From contig JADJAC010000010.1 of NCBI GenBank assembly GCA_016704425.1, positions 526,073-590,072 of the forward strand: a DNA stretch of 64,000 nt. Reading direction: 5' to 3'. The stretch's first letter is position 1, and each line of letters opens with the position of its first letter. The position numbers and the translations under genes are program-made. Under the pieces are notes generated by a model, which did no database searches, was not told the DNA's origin, and saw nothing but the letters and a program-made list of their open reading frames with translations. This DNA is from Sphingomonadales bacterium (GTDB lineage Bacteria > Pseudomonadota > Alphaproteobacteria > Sphingomonadales > Sphingomonadaceae). Below, piece by piece: positions 1-7,176 of this stretch.

Positions 1-410
1 AGGGGCACCACGGCAATGTCCTGCGCACCGGTCCAGCCATCCGCTGGGACATGGACCGACCATCCGGTGTCGGCATCGGCATGACGCGTGCTGATCCGGG
101 TATCCTTGCCCGCCAGGCTGAAGACACCCATGCCTGCCGGGTCTTCGGCCTCATGGATGTGCTGGCTCCAGCCCGAATCCCCCAGCGCAATCATGGTCTG
201 GGGATCGGCTACCCCGGACCCATCATCGACAAGGGTCAGGCGCGCTCCGTCCTGATCCGCGCAGCAGGCGATATCGATCCGGGAAGCGCCAGCGCGGCGA
301 CTGTTCTGGAGGAGCTCGCCGAGGATATCGCCGATGGTGCCGTTAAAGAGGCGTGTGACTTTGGTGATCGTCTTCGGGCTGACGCTGGGTCGGATGACTG
401 TCAGGTTCAT
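1..410 (-). CDS. GHKL-type ATPase, partial (C-terminus beyond window)
   Basis: The minus-strand frame opens at an ATG (408-410) with AAGGA nine bases upstream and runs off the left edge; about 136 residues are visible. The ATP-binding signatures of the GHKL (gyrase, Hsp90, histidine kinase, MutL) fold are in order: an N-box with E32 and N35 in ELLQNSRRAGA, the G1 motif DDGSG at 62-66 and the G2 motif GMGVFSL at 93-99. ATP binding is therefore well supported. The substrate or partner is unknown because the rest of the protein is missing. It is the last visible gene of the minus-strand block, about 100 bp after the DUF7007-like gene, with a G-tract motif in the gap. A stand-alone Hsp90/MORC-like ATPase on a plasmid is plausible; a sensor kinase is less likely, since no input domain precedes the fold. 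Confidence 0.75.
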   Translation of the reverse strand, partial: MNLTVIRPSVSPKTITKVTRLFNGTIGDILGELLQNSRRAGASRIDIACCADQDGARLTLVDDGSGVADPQTMIALGDSGWSQHIHEAEDPAGMGVFSLAGKDTRISTRHADADTGWSVHVPADGWTGAQDIAVVP

Positions 411-440
411 GGCAAAGGGTCCTTCATCGCACTGGTTCGC

Positions 441-462
441 CCTTCCCCTCCCCCTCCCCTTC
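441..462 (-). repeat. G-tract motif, copy 1
   Basis: On the minus strand this reads as runs of 4, 5 and 4 G separated by single A, followed by another GG pair. It lies in the gap between the DUF7007-like gene and the GHKL ATPase, on the transcribed sense strand. It is near-identical to copies at 1181-1198 and 15701-15722. A G-quadruplex in the mRNA or coding strand is an inference. Confidence 0.7.
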
Positions 463-513
463 AGATAGGCGGATCAATGCCTGGCCAGAGCCGGGTGGCC
501 TTCGGCCTGCTCT

Positions 514-1149
514 TCATCCGACTCGCTTGGGCCGCAGGGCCTCAGGTATCGGGATGACCTCGTGCGCCGTATCGCGCAGCGCCGTGACCTCGCCGCGCGC
601 GGCGTAGAGGTCCTTGGCGATGAGCGCGCAGACTTCGGCCTCGCCATAGGTTGGTCGGCCAAGGTGATCGACGCGTTCGACTTGCCGGGCAATCACGCCG
701 ACCTTGCCTTCCGGCACCCATTCGGCCCAATCGCCCCAGGCGCTGGTCACGCAGAATTCGCCGATCACGGCCATATAGGCCTTGCGCGTCCGCAGGATCG
801 CGGACGCATTCTCCTCGACGGCCTCTCCGGTAAAGGCACCGAAGCGGTCCGGGTGCCAACACCGCGCGGTATCGCGGGCAAGCTGCAGAAAGCCCGCGGA
901 GCAGGAGCGCTGGCGTTCAAGCTCGCTGGCGAAGGCAAGGATCGGGAGCGCCCAGTCGCAGTCTTCCTCGTAGGAGCCGCCCTCGATCAGTAGCGCCGGC
1001 GGCATGGCGGCCTGCCTCTGATCGGACAGAATGATGCCGCCGTGGCTGGCGGTCATCACCGACCAAATGCCGGGGCCAAGCTGATCGGCCTGCTGGACTG
1101 CGCCCCAGATCGATGTCGATGGGCGCGGCGACGGGGCAAAACATGTCAT
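514..1149 (-). CDS. DUF7007-like plasmid protein
   Basis: This is a 211-aa protein. The start MTCF is chosen because GAAGGAG lies nine bases upstream. The N-terminal section contains WGAVQQADQLGPGIWSV followed by TASHGGI, which I associate with the DUF7007 family found on alphaproteobacterial plasmids; this assignment is from memory of the family pattern. No catalytic motif, signal peptide or membrane segment is visible. It sits between the DUF1173-like gene upstream and the GHKL ATPase downstream on the same strand, so cotranscription is likely. Function is unknown. The surrounding genes (ArdC, ParB-like, RES toxin) suggest a role in plasmid establishment or maintenance, which is inference from context only. 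Confidence 0.65.
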   Translation of the reverse strand: MTCFAPSPRPSTSIWGAVQQADQLGPGIWSVMTASHGGIILSDQRQAAMPPALLIEGGSYEEDCDWALPILAFASELERQRSCSAGFLQLARDTARCWHPDRFGAFTGEAVEENASAILRTRKAYMAVIGEFCVTSAWGDWAEWVPEGKVGVIARQVERVDHLGRPTYGEAEVCALIAKDLYAARGEVTALRDTAHEVIPIPEALRPKRVG

Positions 1150-1180
1150 GAGCGAACTCTCCTTCTTCAGGTTCGCTCAA

Positions 1181-1198
1181 ATCCTCCCCCTCCCCTTC
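1181..1198 (-). repeat. G-tract motif, copy 2
   Basis: The minus strand reads GAAGGGGAGGGGGAGGAT and begins inside the stop codon of the DUF1173-like gene (1197-1199). It therefore lies in the short gap between that gene and the DUF7007-like gene, about 30 bases upstream of the latter's start. It shares the GAAGGGGAGGGGGAGG core with the copies at 441-462 and 15701-15722. Confidence 0.7.
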
Positions 1199-2483
1199 AC
1201 TCGAGAAGGCTGCGGGCTTCGCTGATAATTGCCTCAGGCGTCACGCTGCTCACCGGCAGGCATACGACAATCCCGGCCTGACCGAGACGCTCGCGCTCGA
1301 TGCTGCGCAGCTCAAGATAGTCAGCATCATCCGACTGCAGGATCTGGAGCGCGAACTTGCACTCCACCCCGCTATGCTCATCGAGCAGCGCCACCAGGAA
1401 ATCCGGCCTCGCCGAGCCCGCAGCCAGCGTGATGTCAAAGAGGACCTTCTTGACCGCCATCCTGACACCGAGACGGCGCAGTTCATATTGGGCCTGTTGG
1501 AGCGCGCGCAGCACGTCGCGATCATGGTCGCGCTCGGCGGGCACGAACTGGTTCCCGCTGAAGACAGGCTGGGCATAGGCGCGCAGCGCCAGGTATCCTT
1601 CGCGCCGACTATGCTCGCCGACGACGGCCAGCACGAGAAAGGGTGGCTCGACCTCGGCCCGGATGATCCCAGTGTGCTGGATGCGATTGCGGATTTCGAC
1701 AGTTCCGAGCCCCGTCACCACTTCGCTCGATGTGACCTCGCTTGCTTCGAGAAGCAGGAAGGACTGCGGCGCAAACTCGGGCGGCCAGGTCTCGGCGGCA
1801 GCCCGTAACCGGGCATGGACCCGCCGCTTCTCGTAATCGATGGCGTTGGTGTAGAGGTGATCCGACAGCCGAATGCCCGGCGCGATCTCGAGGCCCTCGG
1901 CTGCGCGCTTGAGGTGGTGCATTTCTTCGCTGATCGAGCCTGCGCGCCTGCCACTGGGCGGTAATTCGCGCAGGATGTTCGAGCCTGCGCGTTCGAGCAG
2001 AAGCCAGAGTAGCTTGCCCAGGCGCGGGATGGCGACGCCGCGTGAGCGGTCGTCAGGCTCTATGTCCTCTGGCCTTTGTGCAAGCTTCTCCGGTGCCTTC
2101 TGGTGGGCACTGAACAGGCCTTTTGGTAGGCCAATAGCATAGAGCGAATCCTTCACGGTCTCGCGGATGCGCGGTGGCGCCTGCGGCAGATGAAACGGGC
2201 AACCTGGCTCGTGGCCTGGCCGCGCAGTAAGGCGCCGGAGGTAATAGGTCTCCTGAAAACTGAGATAGGCCGCGCTCATCAGCGGCGGCGGCCGCTCTGC
2301 CCCAAGGCAATCGCAGGCGATCCACTTGTGGTTCTCTCGCGCGGTCGAGACCAGTGAGACTGAAGCGCGGTGGTCGGCCTCGCTGCCCCGGCCTGTATAC
2401 CACCGCACCAGCGCAGCCTTCAGCTCGTCGCTGATCGCGACCCTGCCGGTCTTTCCTGTGGTGTCCTTACCTACCAGCCACAT
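1197..2483 (-). CDS. DUF1173-like protein
   Basis: This is a 428-aa soluble protein. The N-terminal third has a Cys/His pattern typical of DUF1173: a CDC pair in ACDCLGAERPPPLM, then YYLRRL and HEPGCPFH, which could bind zinc. The C-terminus contains ARPDFLVAL followed after a gap by GVECK. That resembles a PD-(D/E)xK nuclease core (D, then ExK), but this reading is tentative. The start MWLVGK has a weak AAGG about 15 bases upstream. It is divergent from the small plus-strand gene at 2551 and leads the minus-strand run toward the window's left edge. DUF1173 proteins occur on rhizobial and sphingomonad plasmids with no established function. The nuclease-like tail is the most testable clue. Confidence 0.6.
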   Translation of the reverse strand: MWLVGKDTTGKTGRVAISDELKAALVRWYTGRGSEADHRASVSLVSTARENHKWIACDCLGAERPPPLMSAAYLSFQETYYLRRLTARPGHEPGCPFHLPQAPPRIRETVKDSLYAIGLPKGLFSAHQKAPEKLAQRPEDIEPDDRSRGVAIPRLGKLLWLLLERAGSNILRELPPSGRRAGSISEEMHHLKRAAEGLEIAPGIRLSDHLYTNAIDYEKRRVHARLRAAAETWPPEFAPQSFLLLEASEVTSSEVVTGLGTVEIRNRIQHTGIIRAEVEPPFLVLAVVGEHSRREGYLALRAYAQPVFSGNQFVPAERDHDRDVLRALQQAQYELRRLGVRMAVKKVLFDITLAAGSARPDFLVALLDEHSGVECKFALQILQSDDADYLELRSIERERLGQAGIVVCLPVSSVTPEAIISEARSLLE

Positions 2484-2550
2484 GCATGATGACGCCTTGA
2501 CCCTGTCATTTGTTCACGGTATGTTCATAATCTGCAGGAGCCCACAAATA

Positions 2551-3048
2551 ATGAACAAGGTCTTTGATATCGGCAAGTTCGACCTCGATGTCACGCTGCG
2601 CGACGCGGCGCTTGATCCGAATTGCCGCCCAACCAAACGTATGCTCGCCAATGCCTCGATCGGAGTGGAGCCGTTCGATGCTTATTACTCGGCGCGCGAG
2701 CTCTACGAGACCTTGCAGGGCGTCTTTCAGGGCCTGCCCAATGCCAAGGCCCGGCTGACACAGATCCTGTCCTGCCATTGCGATGACTATCAGCGCTGTC
2801 TTTACTACGCGCTGGCAGGGCGCGGGGTTGTCCAGATGCTCGACGATCTCGAATGGCTCTTCGAGCTCCTCGGGCCGCGGTGCCAGATGTCGGGGCACAT
2901 TCTGCGCTCGGGCCAGCACCCTGCGCCGATGGTCAACCCTTACGTCTCGTCAGAGCCTGATGGCCCTGTTCCTGCCCGCAATGCCGACTTTATTGAAGGA
3001 CCATCGTGGTATCTCGATCCCGGTCTTGGAGGGATGATCGAGGAATAA
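2551..3048 (+). CDS. Conserved hypothetical protein
   Basis: This is a 165-aa protein. The start MNKVFD is chosen because AGGAG (2536-2540) lies ten bases upstream; an in-frame ATG at 2521 has no such site. It is the only plus-strand gene in the left 15 kb, divergent from the DUF1173-like gene and convergent with the RES toxin, with 7 bp between their ends. The sequence is acidic at its C-terminus and has two Cys/His-containing stretches (SCHCDDYQRC), but no recognisable domain, signal peptide or membrane segment. Function unknown. Confidence 0.7.
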   Translation: MNKVFDIGKFDLDVTLRDAALDPNCRPTKRMLANASIGVEPFDAYYSARELYETLQGVFQGLPNAKARLTQILSCHCDDYQRCLYYALAGRGVVQMLDDLEWLFELLGPRCQMSGHILRSGQHPAPMVNPYVSSEPDGPVPARNADFIEGPSWYLDPGLGGMIEE

Positions 3049-3055
3049 GCGGCCA

Positions 3056-3550
3056 TCAGTTATTGCGAAGGCCAAGCCGGTCGGCGTCATCAACAAGCGT
3101 GATGCGCCCGTCCCAGTCCCACAGGACCAGATTGAGCGCGTCCGCGGGGGCGCCGCGGGCGTAACTCGGGACAACGATGCCGGCATAGCCTTGCGCGATC
3201 GCGGCCTCCGCCAGGTCTTGCGTCGGGACCGCCTTGCCTGAGAGCATCTTATCACGCCACGCCGGGTCGGCGAGCTCAGCCGGTGCGATACCGAAAGGCC
3301 GCAATGCAGCCCCATCGCGGCCATCGAGCAACGGTCCGATGTCGGCCTGATAGGCGACCAGCGTGGTGGGCTGCAGCGTGCCAACCTGATTGGCCTCGCG
3401 CAGCGCGGTCTCAGGGGCGAGGGAAGTATAGAGCGCGATGCGCCCGATGCGATTGAACCGTCCGCCAAACCGGGCCGCCCCCTCCCCTGAGAGGGGTTCG
3501 CGGGACCAAACCGGATTGTGGGCGCGGTAGAGCAGCCCGGTAAAGAGCAT
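3056..3550 (-). CDS. RES-domain toxin
   Basis: This is a 164-aa protein of the RES family, named for conserved Arg, Glu and Ser. Visible landmarks are the N-terminal YRAHNPVWSREPLSGEGAA, then RFGGRFN and IALYTSLAPETALREA, followed by the C-terminal core ending in WDWDG. Characterised family members (e.g. MbcT, ParT, PP_2434) act as NAD+ phosphorylases or ADP-ribosyl-transfer toxins, so NAD+ depletion is the expected activity. The gene starts four bases after the stop of the Xre/MbcA/ParS-type antitoxin, which is the usual antitoxin-first order. The full-length domain and conserved motifs argue for an active toxin. Confidence 0.88.
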   Translation of the reverse strand: MLFTGLLYRAHNPVWSREPLSGEGAARFGGRFNRIGRIALYTSLAPETALREANQVGTLQPTTLVAYQADIGPLLDGRDGAALRPFGIAPAELADPAWRDKMLSGKAVPTQDLAEAAIAQGYAGIVVPSYARGAPADALNLVLWDWDGRITLVDDADRLGLRNN

Positions 3551-3554
3551 TGGA

Positions 3555-3905
3555 CTAGGCGTGGACGCCGGCGTCGACCGCGTCGATATAGGTCAGCACG
3601 TCATCGGCCCGGTTGCTTTGCACCAGCTGCATGGCGGTCTGGCCCGAGAAGCCGGGCAGCGGTTCCGAGCGGTACCAGGCATAGGCCAGCAACGCCGAGC
3701 CAAAGCGCGGCTCGACCTTGTTGAGCACCTCGACCATCTGGCGAAGGCGGCGCTGGGTACGTGTCGACGCGATCCGGTCTTTGCGCTGGATCGCGTCCTT
3801 GCCGAGGCCCAGCGAGCGTGCGAGTTCGTCGCTGGTGGTCCGCAGCGCGTCGACGATCTTGCGCGGAGCAAACGCGCCGTTGTCAGCGTAGTTTTGAATC
3901 GCCAT
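3555..3905 (-). CDS. Xre/MbcA/ParS-type antitoxin
   Basis: This is a 116-aa antitoxin. The start MAIQNY is placed at 3905, where homologues begin; upstream codons overlap a palindromic operator. The N-terminal half carries a helix-turn-helix (LARSLGLGKDAIQRKDRI). The C-terminal half is the toxin-binding DUF2384-type domain (FGSALLAYAWYRSEPLPGFSGQTAMQLV). It should bind and neutralise the RES protein encoded four bases downstream and repress its own promoter. A perfect dyad 19 bases upstream of the start (3924-3943) is the likely operator. Confidence 0.85.
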   Translation of the reverse strand: MAIQNYADNGAFAPRKIVDALRTTSDELARSLGLGKDAIQRKDRIASTRTQRRLRQMVEVLNKVEPRFGSALLAYAWYRSEPLPGFSGQTAMQLVQSNRADDVLTYIDAVDAGVHA

Positions 3906-3923
3906 TGCACTTTCCCATGAATT

Positions 3924-3943
3924 TTGACGCGATATAGCGTCAA
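3924..3943. promoter_or_regulatory. Palindromic operator of the RES/Xre module
   Basis: A perfect inverted repeat, TTGACGC-gatata-GCGTCAA, lies just upstream of the antitoxin start. Toxin-antitoxin operons of this class are autorepressed through such dyads, so it is a good operator candidate. The TTGAC arms could also supply a -35 element. Confidence 0.65.
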
Positions 3944-4017
3944 TCTTTGCGGTAATCAAGGTTTGCTGTGCCCAGACCCAGCAGGTGTTCCGGTTCAACC
4001 GCAGAGGTTTCCCGCTC

Positions 4018-4218
4018 TTACAAAACCACGACCTGCAATTCGATCGCACCGGGAAGGCCCTCTTCTGCAGGCATAACGCAGAAGGGCTGGAGCTTGCTGT
4101 CCGTCCTCACCACGGCATGGCTCTGCCCGGAATTTGCGGTCATCCGAATGGCGACACGCTCGGCATTGGCGCGTCCGCACAGGATCGCCCTTCTGGGATC
4201 GAGGCTCTGAAGCAGCAT
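4018..4218 (-). CDS. Small hypothetical protein (66 aa)
   Basis: The start MLLQSLDPRRAI is chosen because a strong GGGAGGTG lies just upstream of the ATG at 4216-4218. The ORF extends further upstream without a comparable site. The protein contains a central beta-rich stretch (ERVAIRMTANSGQSHAVVRT) and ends in hydrophobic residues. No domain is recognised. It lies between the DUF6927-like gene and the antitoxin on the same strand, 16 bases after the DUF6927 stop, so cotranscription is likely. Confidence 0.65.
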   Translation of the reverse strand: MLLQSLDPRRAILCGRANAERVAIRMTANSGQSHAVVRTDSKLQPFCVMPAEEGLPGAIELQVVVL

Positions 4219-4234
4219 GGTCACCTCCCGAGCG

Positions 4235-4858
4235 TTACGGCGTTGCCGGGAAGAATGTGCGCGGCGCACGCTTGGGGGGCACGACTTCGAACCGGCGCTC
4301 CATCAATCTGCTGATGCGGAACCGGCCTCGACCATCGGGCGTACTGAGTTCAATCTTCGCCCCGCGCTTTGTCACCCTGAATTCGGCGTGTTCGCTCCCG
4401 TCGGTGAACTTCATGGGTTCAGGCAGCCGGATCATGTCGCCATCGGCGATCTTGCGTTCCTTCAGCCGCAGCTGCCGGTAGCACCGGTTGCGCCAGTCGA
4501 GGGCATAAGGGTGATTGGTTGGCCCCAGCTCCTCGAGGATATTTCTGGGACATCCGGCCTCCACCGGCCCGGAGTTTTCATCCATGTCCTTATAGCCGAA
4601 CAGGAGGCCGTCTGCGGCCTTGGGGTTCCAGCGCACCAGACAGATCACCGCGGAGATGGCGTGGGTCTGGTTGTTCGGTCCAAAGCGCTGGACAGCCGCG
4701 TAATAGGCCCCGGTTGTGGACACGCTTCTGATGACCCGGCATCCTTCAAAGCTGCCGGTTTCTTCATTTTCGCGCTCCCATGTGAGCTGATTGTCGAGAT
4801 AGGCCTTGGGAGTGTCGAAGCCCCCCATTCCGGCACGGTGCATGTAAAGCCAGCCCAT
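4235..4858 (-). CDS. DUF6927-like protein
   Basis: This is a 207-aa protein preceded by AAGGAG eight bases before the ATG. It begins MGWLYMHRAGMGGFDTPKAY, the pattern I associate with DUF6927 plasmid proteins. A mid-region FGYKDMDENSGP followed by CPRNILEEL looks like a conserved core, and the C-terminal third is a basic beta-rich tail. No catalytic motif is evident and the protein appears cytoplasmic. It follows the next gene upstream by 12 bp and precedes a 66-aa gene by 16 bp, so it sits in a tight operon. Function unknown. Confidence 0.65.
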   Translation of the reverse strand: MGWLYMHRAGMGGFDTPKAYLDNQLTWERENEETGSFEGCRVIRSVSTTGAYYAAVQRFGPNNQTHAISAVICLVRWNPKAADGLLFGYKDMDENSGPVEAGCPRNILEELGPTNHPYALDWRNRCYRQLRLKERKIADGDMIRLPEPMKFTDGSEHAEFRVTKRGAKIELSTPDGRGRFRISRLMERRFEVVPPKRAPRTFFPATP

Positions 4859-4870
4859 GCGTGTTCTCCT

Positions 4871-5512
4871 TCAGATGAGCCCCGGCTGCGCCGGAGGTGC
4901 GATCTTCAATTCGCGCGCGATCCGCGCCGTGAGTGCGGGAATGTCTGCAAGGGCGGTGATCGGCGCTTTGCGCATCACCGCGCCAGGCGGTTTCCAGAAC
5001 GGGTTGCGCCAAGCGAGACCCGGCTCGCCGAACCTTTCCGGGCTGATCCGGATATAGATACCTTCGGCTTCCAGCACATGCTCGCCCGCGAGCTGTTCCT
5101 GTGAGGTGTAATAGCTGATGCGGTAATCGGCATGCTCGAGCCCGATCCCTGCTGCGATCTGGCGGAGCGCGCGCGTGCCCTCGCGCCGATAGTGGCGCAG
5201 CTCTTCGGGACGATAGTCGATCCCGCGCTTGACCAGCGCAATGATCGCCGGTCTGTGCTTGAGCTCGGCAAGGCGTTCGATGCACTGGGACCGCAGCGCC
5301 TGGTCGTCTGCCTCACATTCGGTTGGCCTTCCGTCGGCAATCCGCTGAAGGTGGCGGGTGAGGAGCAGCACTGCCGGGCAGCTTGCAGCCTGCCGGCCTG
5401 CAAGGCGGACATCATCGACGGCCTCGTTCAATGCTCGCAGCGCATTCTCGAAGGTTGTCAGTCCATCAGGCTGGAGTGCGCGGCGGTAACGGTAATCGAT
5501 GTCGCAGGACAT
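4871..5512 (-). CDS. Conserved hypothetical protein
   Basis: This is a 213-aa protein. The start MSCDIDYRYRRAL at 5512 is preferred because AGGAAG lies four to nine bases upstream; the frame stays open to 5746 but without a ribosome site. It is largely alpha-helical with many Arg/Glu residues and has no signal peptide or membrane segment. A C-terminal section with EGIYIRISPERFG and PFWKPPGAVMRKAP hints at a beta-sheet surface. It overlaps no neighbour and lies 12 bp before the DUF6927-like gene. I do not recognise the family. Confidence 0.65.
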   Translation of the reverse strand: MSCDIDYRYRRALQPDGLTTFENALRALNEAVDDVRLAGRQAASCPAVLLLTRHLQRIADGRPTECEADDQALRSQCIERLAELKHRPAIIALVKRGIDYRPEELRHYRREGTRALRQIAAGIGLEHADYRISYYTSQEQLAGEHVLEAEGIYIRISPERFGEPGLAWRNPFWKPPGAVMRKAPITALADIPALTARIARELKIAPPAQPGLI

Positions 5513-5559
5513 GAGGCTTCCTTTCCATTGCAAGATGCAATGGCCCCATCCCCCTTCCC

Positions 5560-5931
5560 TCAATGCAGGCTGCGACGATGTTCGCTTAGGCCCTGCAGCG
5601 GCAACGGCTCGTAGATCATCGGTCGCAGGAGCGTGCCTGGCGCAATCTGCTCGAGGATTCGTGCAACTGCCGAGACCGCAACGCCCGCCTCGGTTGTCTG
5701 GATGATGAGCGTTCGGCCTTGACCCGGAGCTGTGCCAAGTGACCAACCGGCGTCCCCCTTGCCGAGAAGACCGTCCAGCACCTGGCGTGGATCCCTCTGG
5801 GGAAACAGGCCTGCGATATACTCAGCCAGCACACCGCCAATGGGCGCCCTCCCCCGGCCTGCAACATCGCCGGCATAACGGTGAAGCTGGGTGAGGCGAA
5901 CGACCTCCTCGGGGGGTTGGCTCAAGCACAA
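5560..5931 (-). CDS. Hypothetical protein overlapping the ardC 3' end
   Basis: This is a 123-aa frame whose best start is a TTG at 5931, ten bases inside the end of the disrupted ardC reading frame. That implies translational coupling to ardC. The sequence includes an LFPQRDPRQVLDGLLGKGDAGW stretch followed by GRTLIIQT and a C-terminal LLRPMIYEPLPL, with no domain I recognise. Codon use resembles its neighbours. Because upstream ardC is interrupted by the recombinase element, coupled translation may now be lost. The unusual start lowers confidence. Confidence 0.5.
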   Translation of the reverse strand: MCLSQPPEEVVRLTQLHRYAGDVAGRGRAPIGGVLAEYIAGLFPQRDPRQVLDGLLGKGDAGWSLGTAPGQGRTLIIQTTEAGVAVSAVARILEQIAPGTLLRPMIYEPLPLQGLSEHRRSLH

Positions 5932-6170
5932 GCCGGAACTGGCGCCGTTTCATCGGCTTCCTCCCCTTCATGCTCGACAGGTTCGCTCTGGTAGCCCGAA
6001 TAGGCCGCAAGATGGTTGAATGCCTGATCGGCCTTCGCGGCCGCGGTGATGATCGCCGTCTTGTCGGCCTTGAGGATCTCCAGCCAGTGCGAGACGTAGC
6101 TGGCATGGCTTTCGTGGAGGTCTGCCGGAAGGCCCAGTTCGTAGCAGATCCGGGCACTCACCTGCTCGGC
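5922..6170 (-). pseudogene. ardC: ardC, 3' part (interrupted by recombinase element)
   Basis: This is the C-terminal 82 codons plus stop of an ArdC-type antirestriction protein, with the frame from AEQVSARICYELGLP to the end. It is the missing tail of the ArdC at 12768-13472. Joining the GCC codon at 12770-12768 to the GAG at 6167-6165 restores EELVAEQVSARICYELGL in frame, giving a 316-aa ArdC. The frame currently reads into the element, so an isolated peptide from upstream starts (e.g. MTRVRK at 6232) might be made but would lack the metalloprotease core. Confidence 0.85.
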
Positions 6171-6174
6171 GATA

Positions 6175-6187
6175 TATCCTGACAGTC
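6175..6187. repeat. Left terminal inverted repeat of the trio element
   Basis: TATCCTGACAGTC, four bases inside the left junction; matches the complement of 12754-12766 at 11 of 13 positions. It is the likely recombinase-binding arm. Confidence 0.7.
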
Positions 6188-6229
6188 CAGCCCTTATCTG
6201 ACTTCCACTGCAAATTTTCCGGACGCGCG

Positions 6230-7132
6230 TCATGCCGCCAACTCCTCGGACTGAGGTTGCTGGGCATGCATCCAATCGGCTGCGGCCTGTGCCTTGCTGG
6301 CGGCGGTGAAGATGGCGCGAGGGTCGTCCTTCAGCACGCGCAACCACGATGCCACGTATGCGGCATGATCGGCGCGCGGATGGTGGGCGATCCCGAGGTC
6401 GGCGAGCACGAACGAAGCGGTCAGTTCGGCGCAGATCTCCTCGATCGCCAGGCTGTCGCGCTTGAACCTCTCGGCAAAATTGCGGTCGAGCCTGTGCTTT
6501 GCGCCTGTAGCGTGGCCAGCTTCGTGCAGAAGGGTGCCCATCTGCGCCGATGCATCCCGAAACGCGGAAAAGGTTGGCATGAAGATGTGATCAAGATCGA
6601 TCCGGTAGTGCGCATCGTAGGCGCCTTCGGTGATCGGAATCTTCAGAGCCGCGACGAATGCCTCGGCATGTTCGAACCGCTCGCTTTCCGGCAATACTGC
6701 GACAGGAGCGGGCTCATAGCCCTCGACCTGTGCGAGGTTGAACACGGTGAAGGCCCGGGCGAACATGCGGCCGGGGCCGGCTTCGCCGTCGTCATGATCA
6801 TCATCGGCGCGCGATGCGGCCTGCTTCCAGAACACGACGGTGGTTCCGCGCTCACCCTTGCGGACCTGTCCGCCAAGAGCTGCCCACTGGCGATAGGTCC
6901 CCCAAAGACCACTGGAATAGCTGCTGGCTTCGGCGGCAATCCAGAGCGCCAGCACATTGACACCGCGATAGCGACGGCGGGAGGTGACGTTCTGCGGCCT
7001 CGTCGTGGCAGCGCCATCATGGTGCCAGGGCATGCGCCAATTGCCGGCACCGGCTTCGATGGCAGAGACAATTTCGGTGGTGATGCGCGAATAGACGTCG
7101 GCTCGCGGCGTCGCAGGGTGGGATCGGGACAT
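6230..7132 (-). CDS. ardC: ArdC-family antirestriction protein (element cargo)
   Basis: This is a complete 300-aa ArdC. The N-terminal ssDNA-binding domain includes NWRMPWHHDG and YRGVNVLALW, then WAALGGQVRKGERGTTVVFWK. The C-terminal zincin domain has the metal-binding HEAGH at 203-207 and a helical tail (FVLADLGIAHHPRADHAAYV). ArdC proteins protect incoming plasmid DNA from host restriction during conjugation. The start has GGAG seven bases upstream. It lies 44 bp after the third recombinase gene inside the element, so it is probably cotranscribed with the recombinases. It is clearly diverged from the ardC the element interrupts. Confidence 0.9.
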   Translation of the reverse strand: MSRSHPATPRADVYSRITTEIVSAIEAGAGNWRMPWHHDGAATTRPQNVTSRRRYRGVNVLALWIAAEASSYSSGLWGTYRQWAALGGQVRKGERGTTVVFWKQAASRADDDHDDGEAGPGRMFARAFTVFNLAQVEGYEPAPVAVLPESERFEHAEAFVAALKIPITEGAYDAHYRIDLDHIFMPTFSAFRDASAQMGTLLHEAGHATGAKHRLDRNFAERFKRDSLAIEEICAELTASFVLADLGIAHHPRADHAAYVASWLRVLKDDPRAIFTAASKAQAAADWMHAQQPQSEELAA

Positions 7133-7176
7133 GGCGGGTCTCCACGACGAGCGGAGGGAAACTCTCTTCCGCTCCT

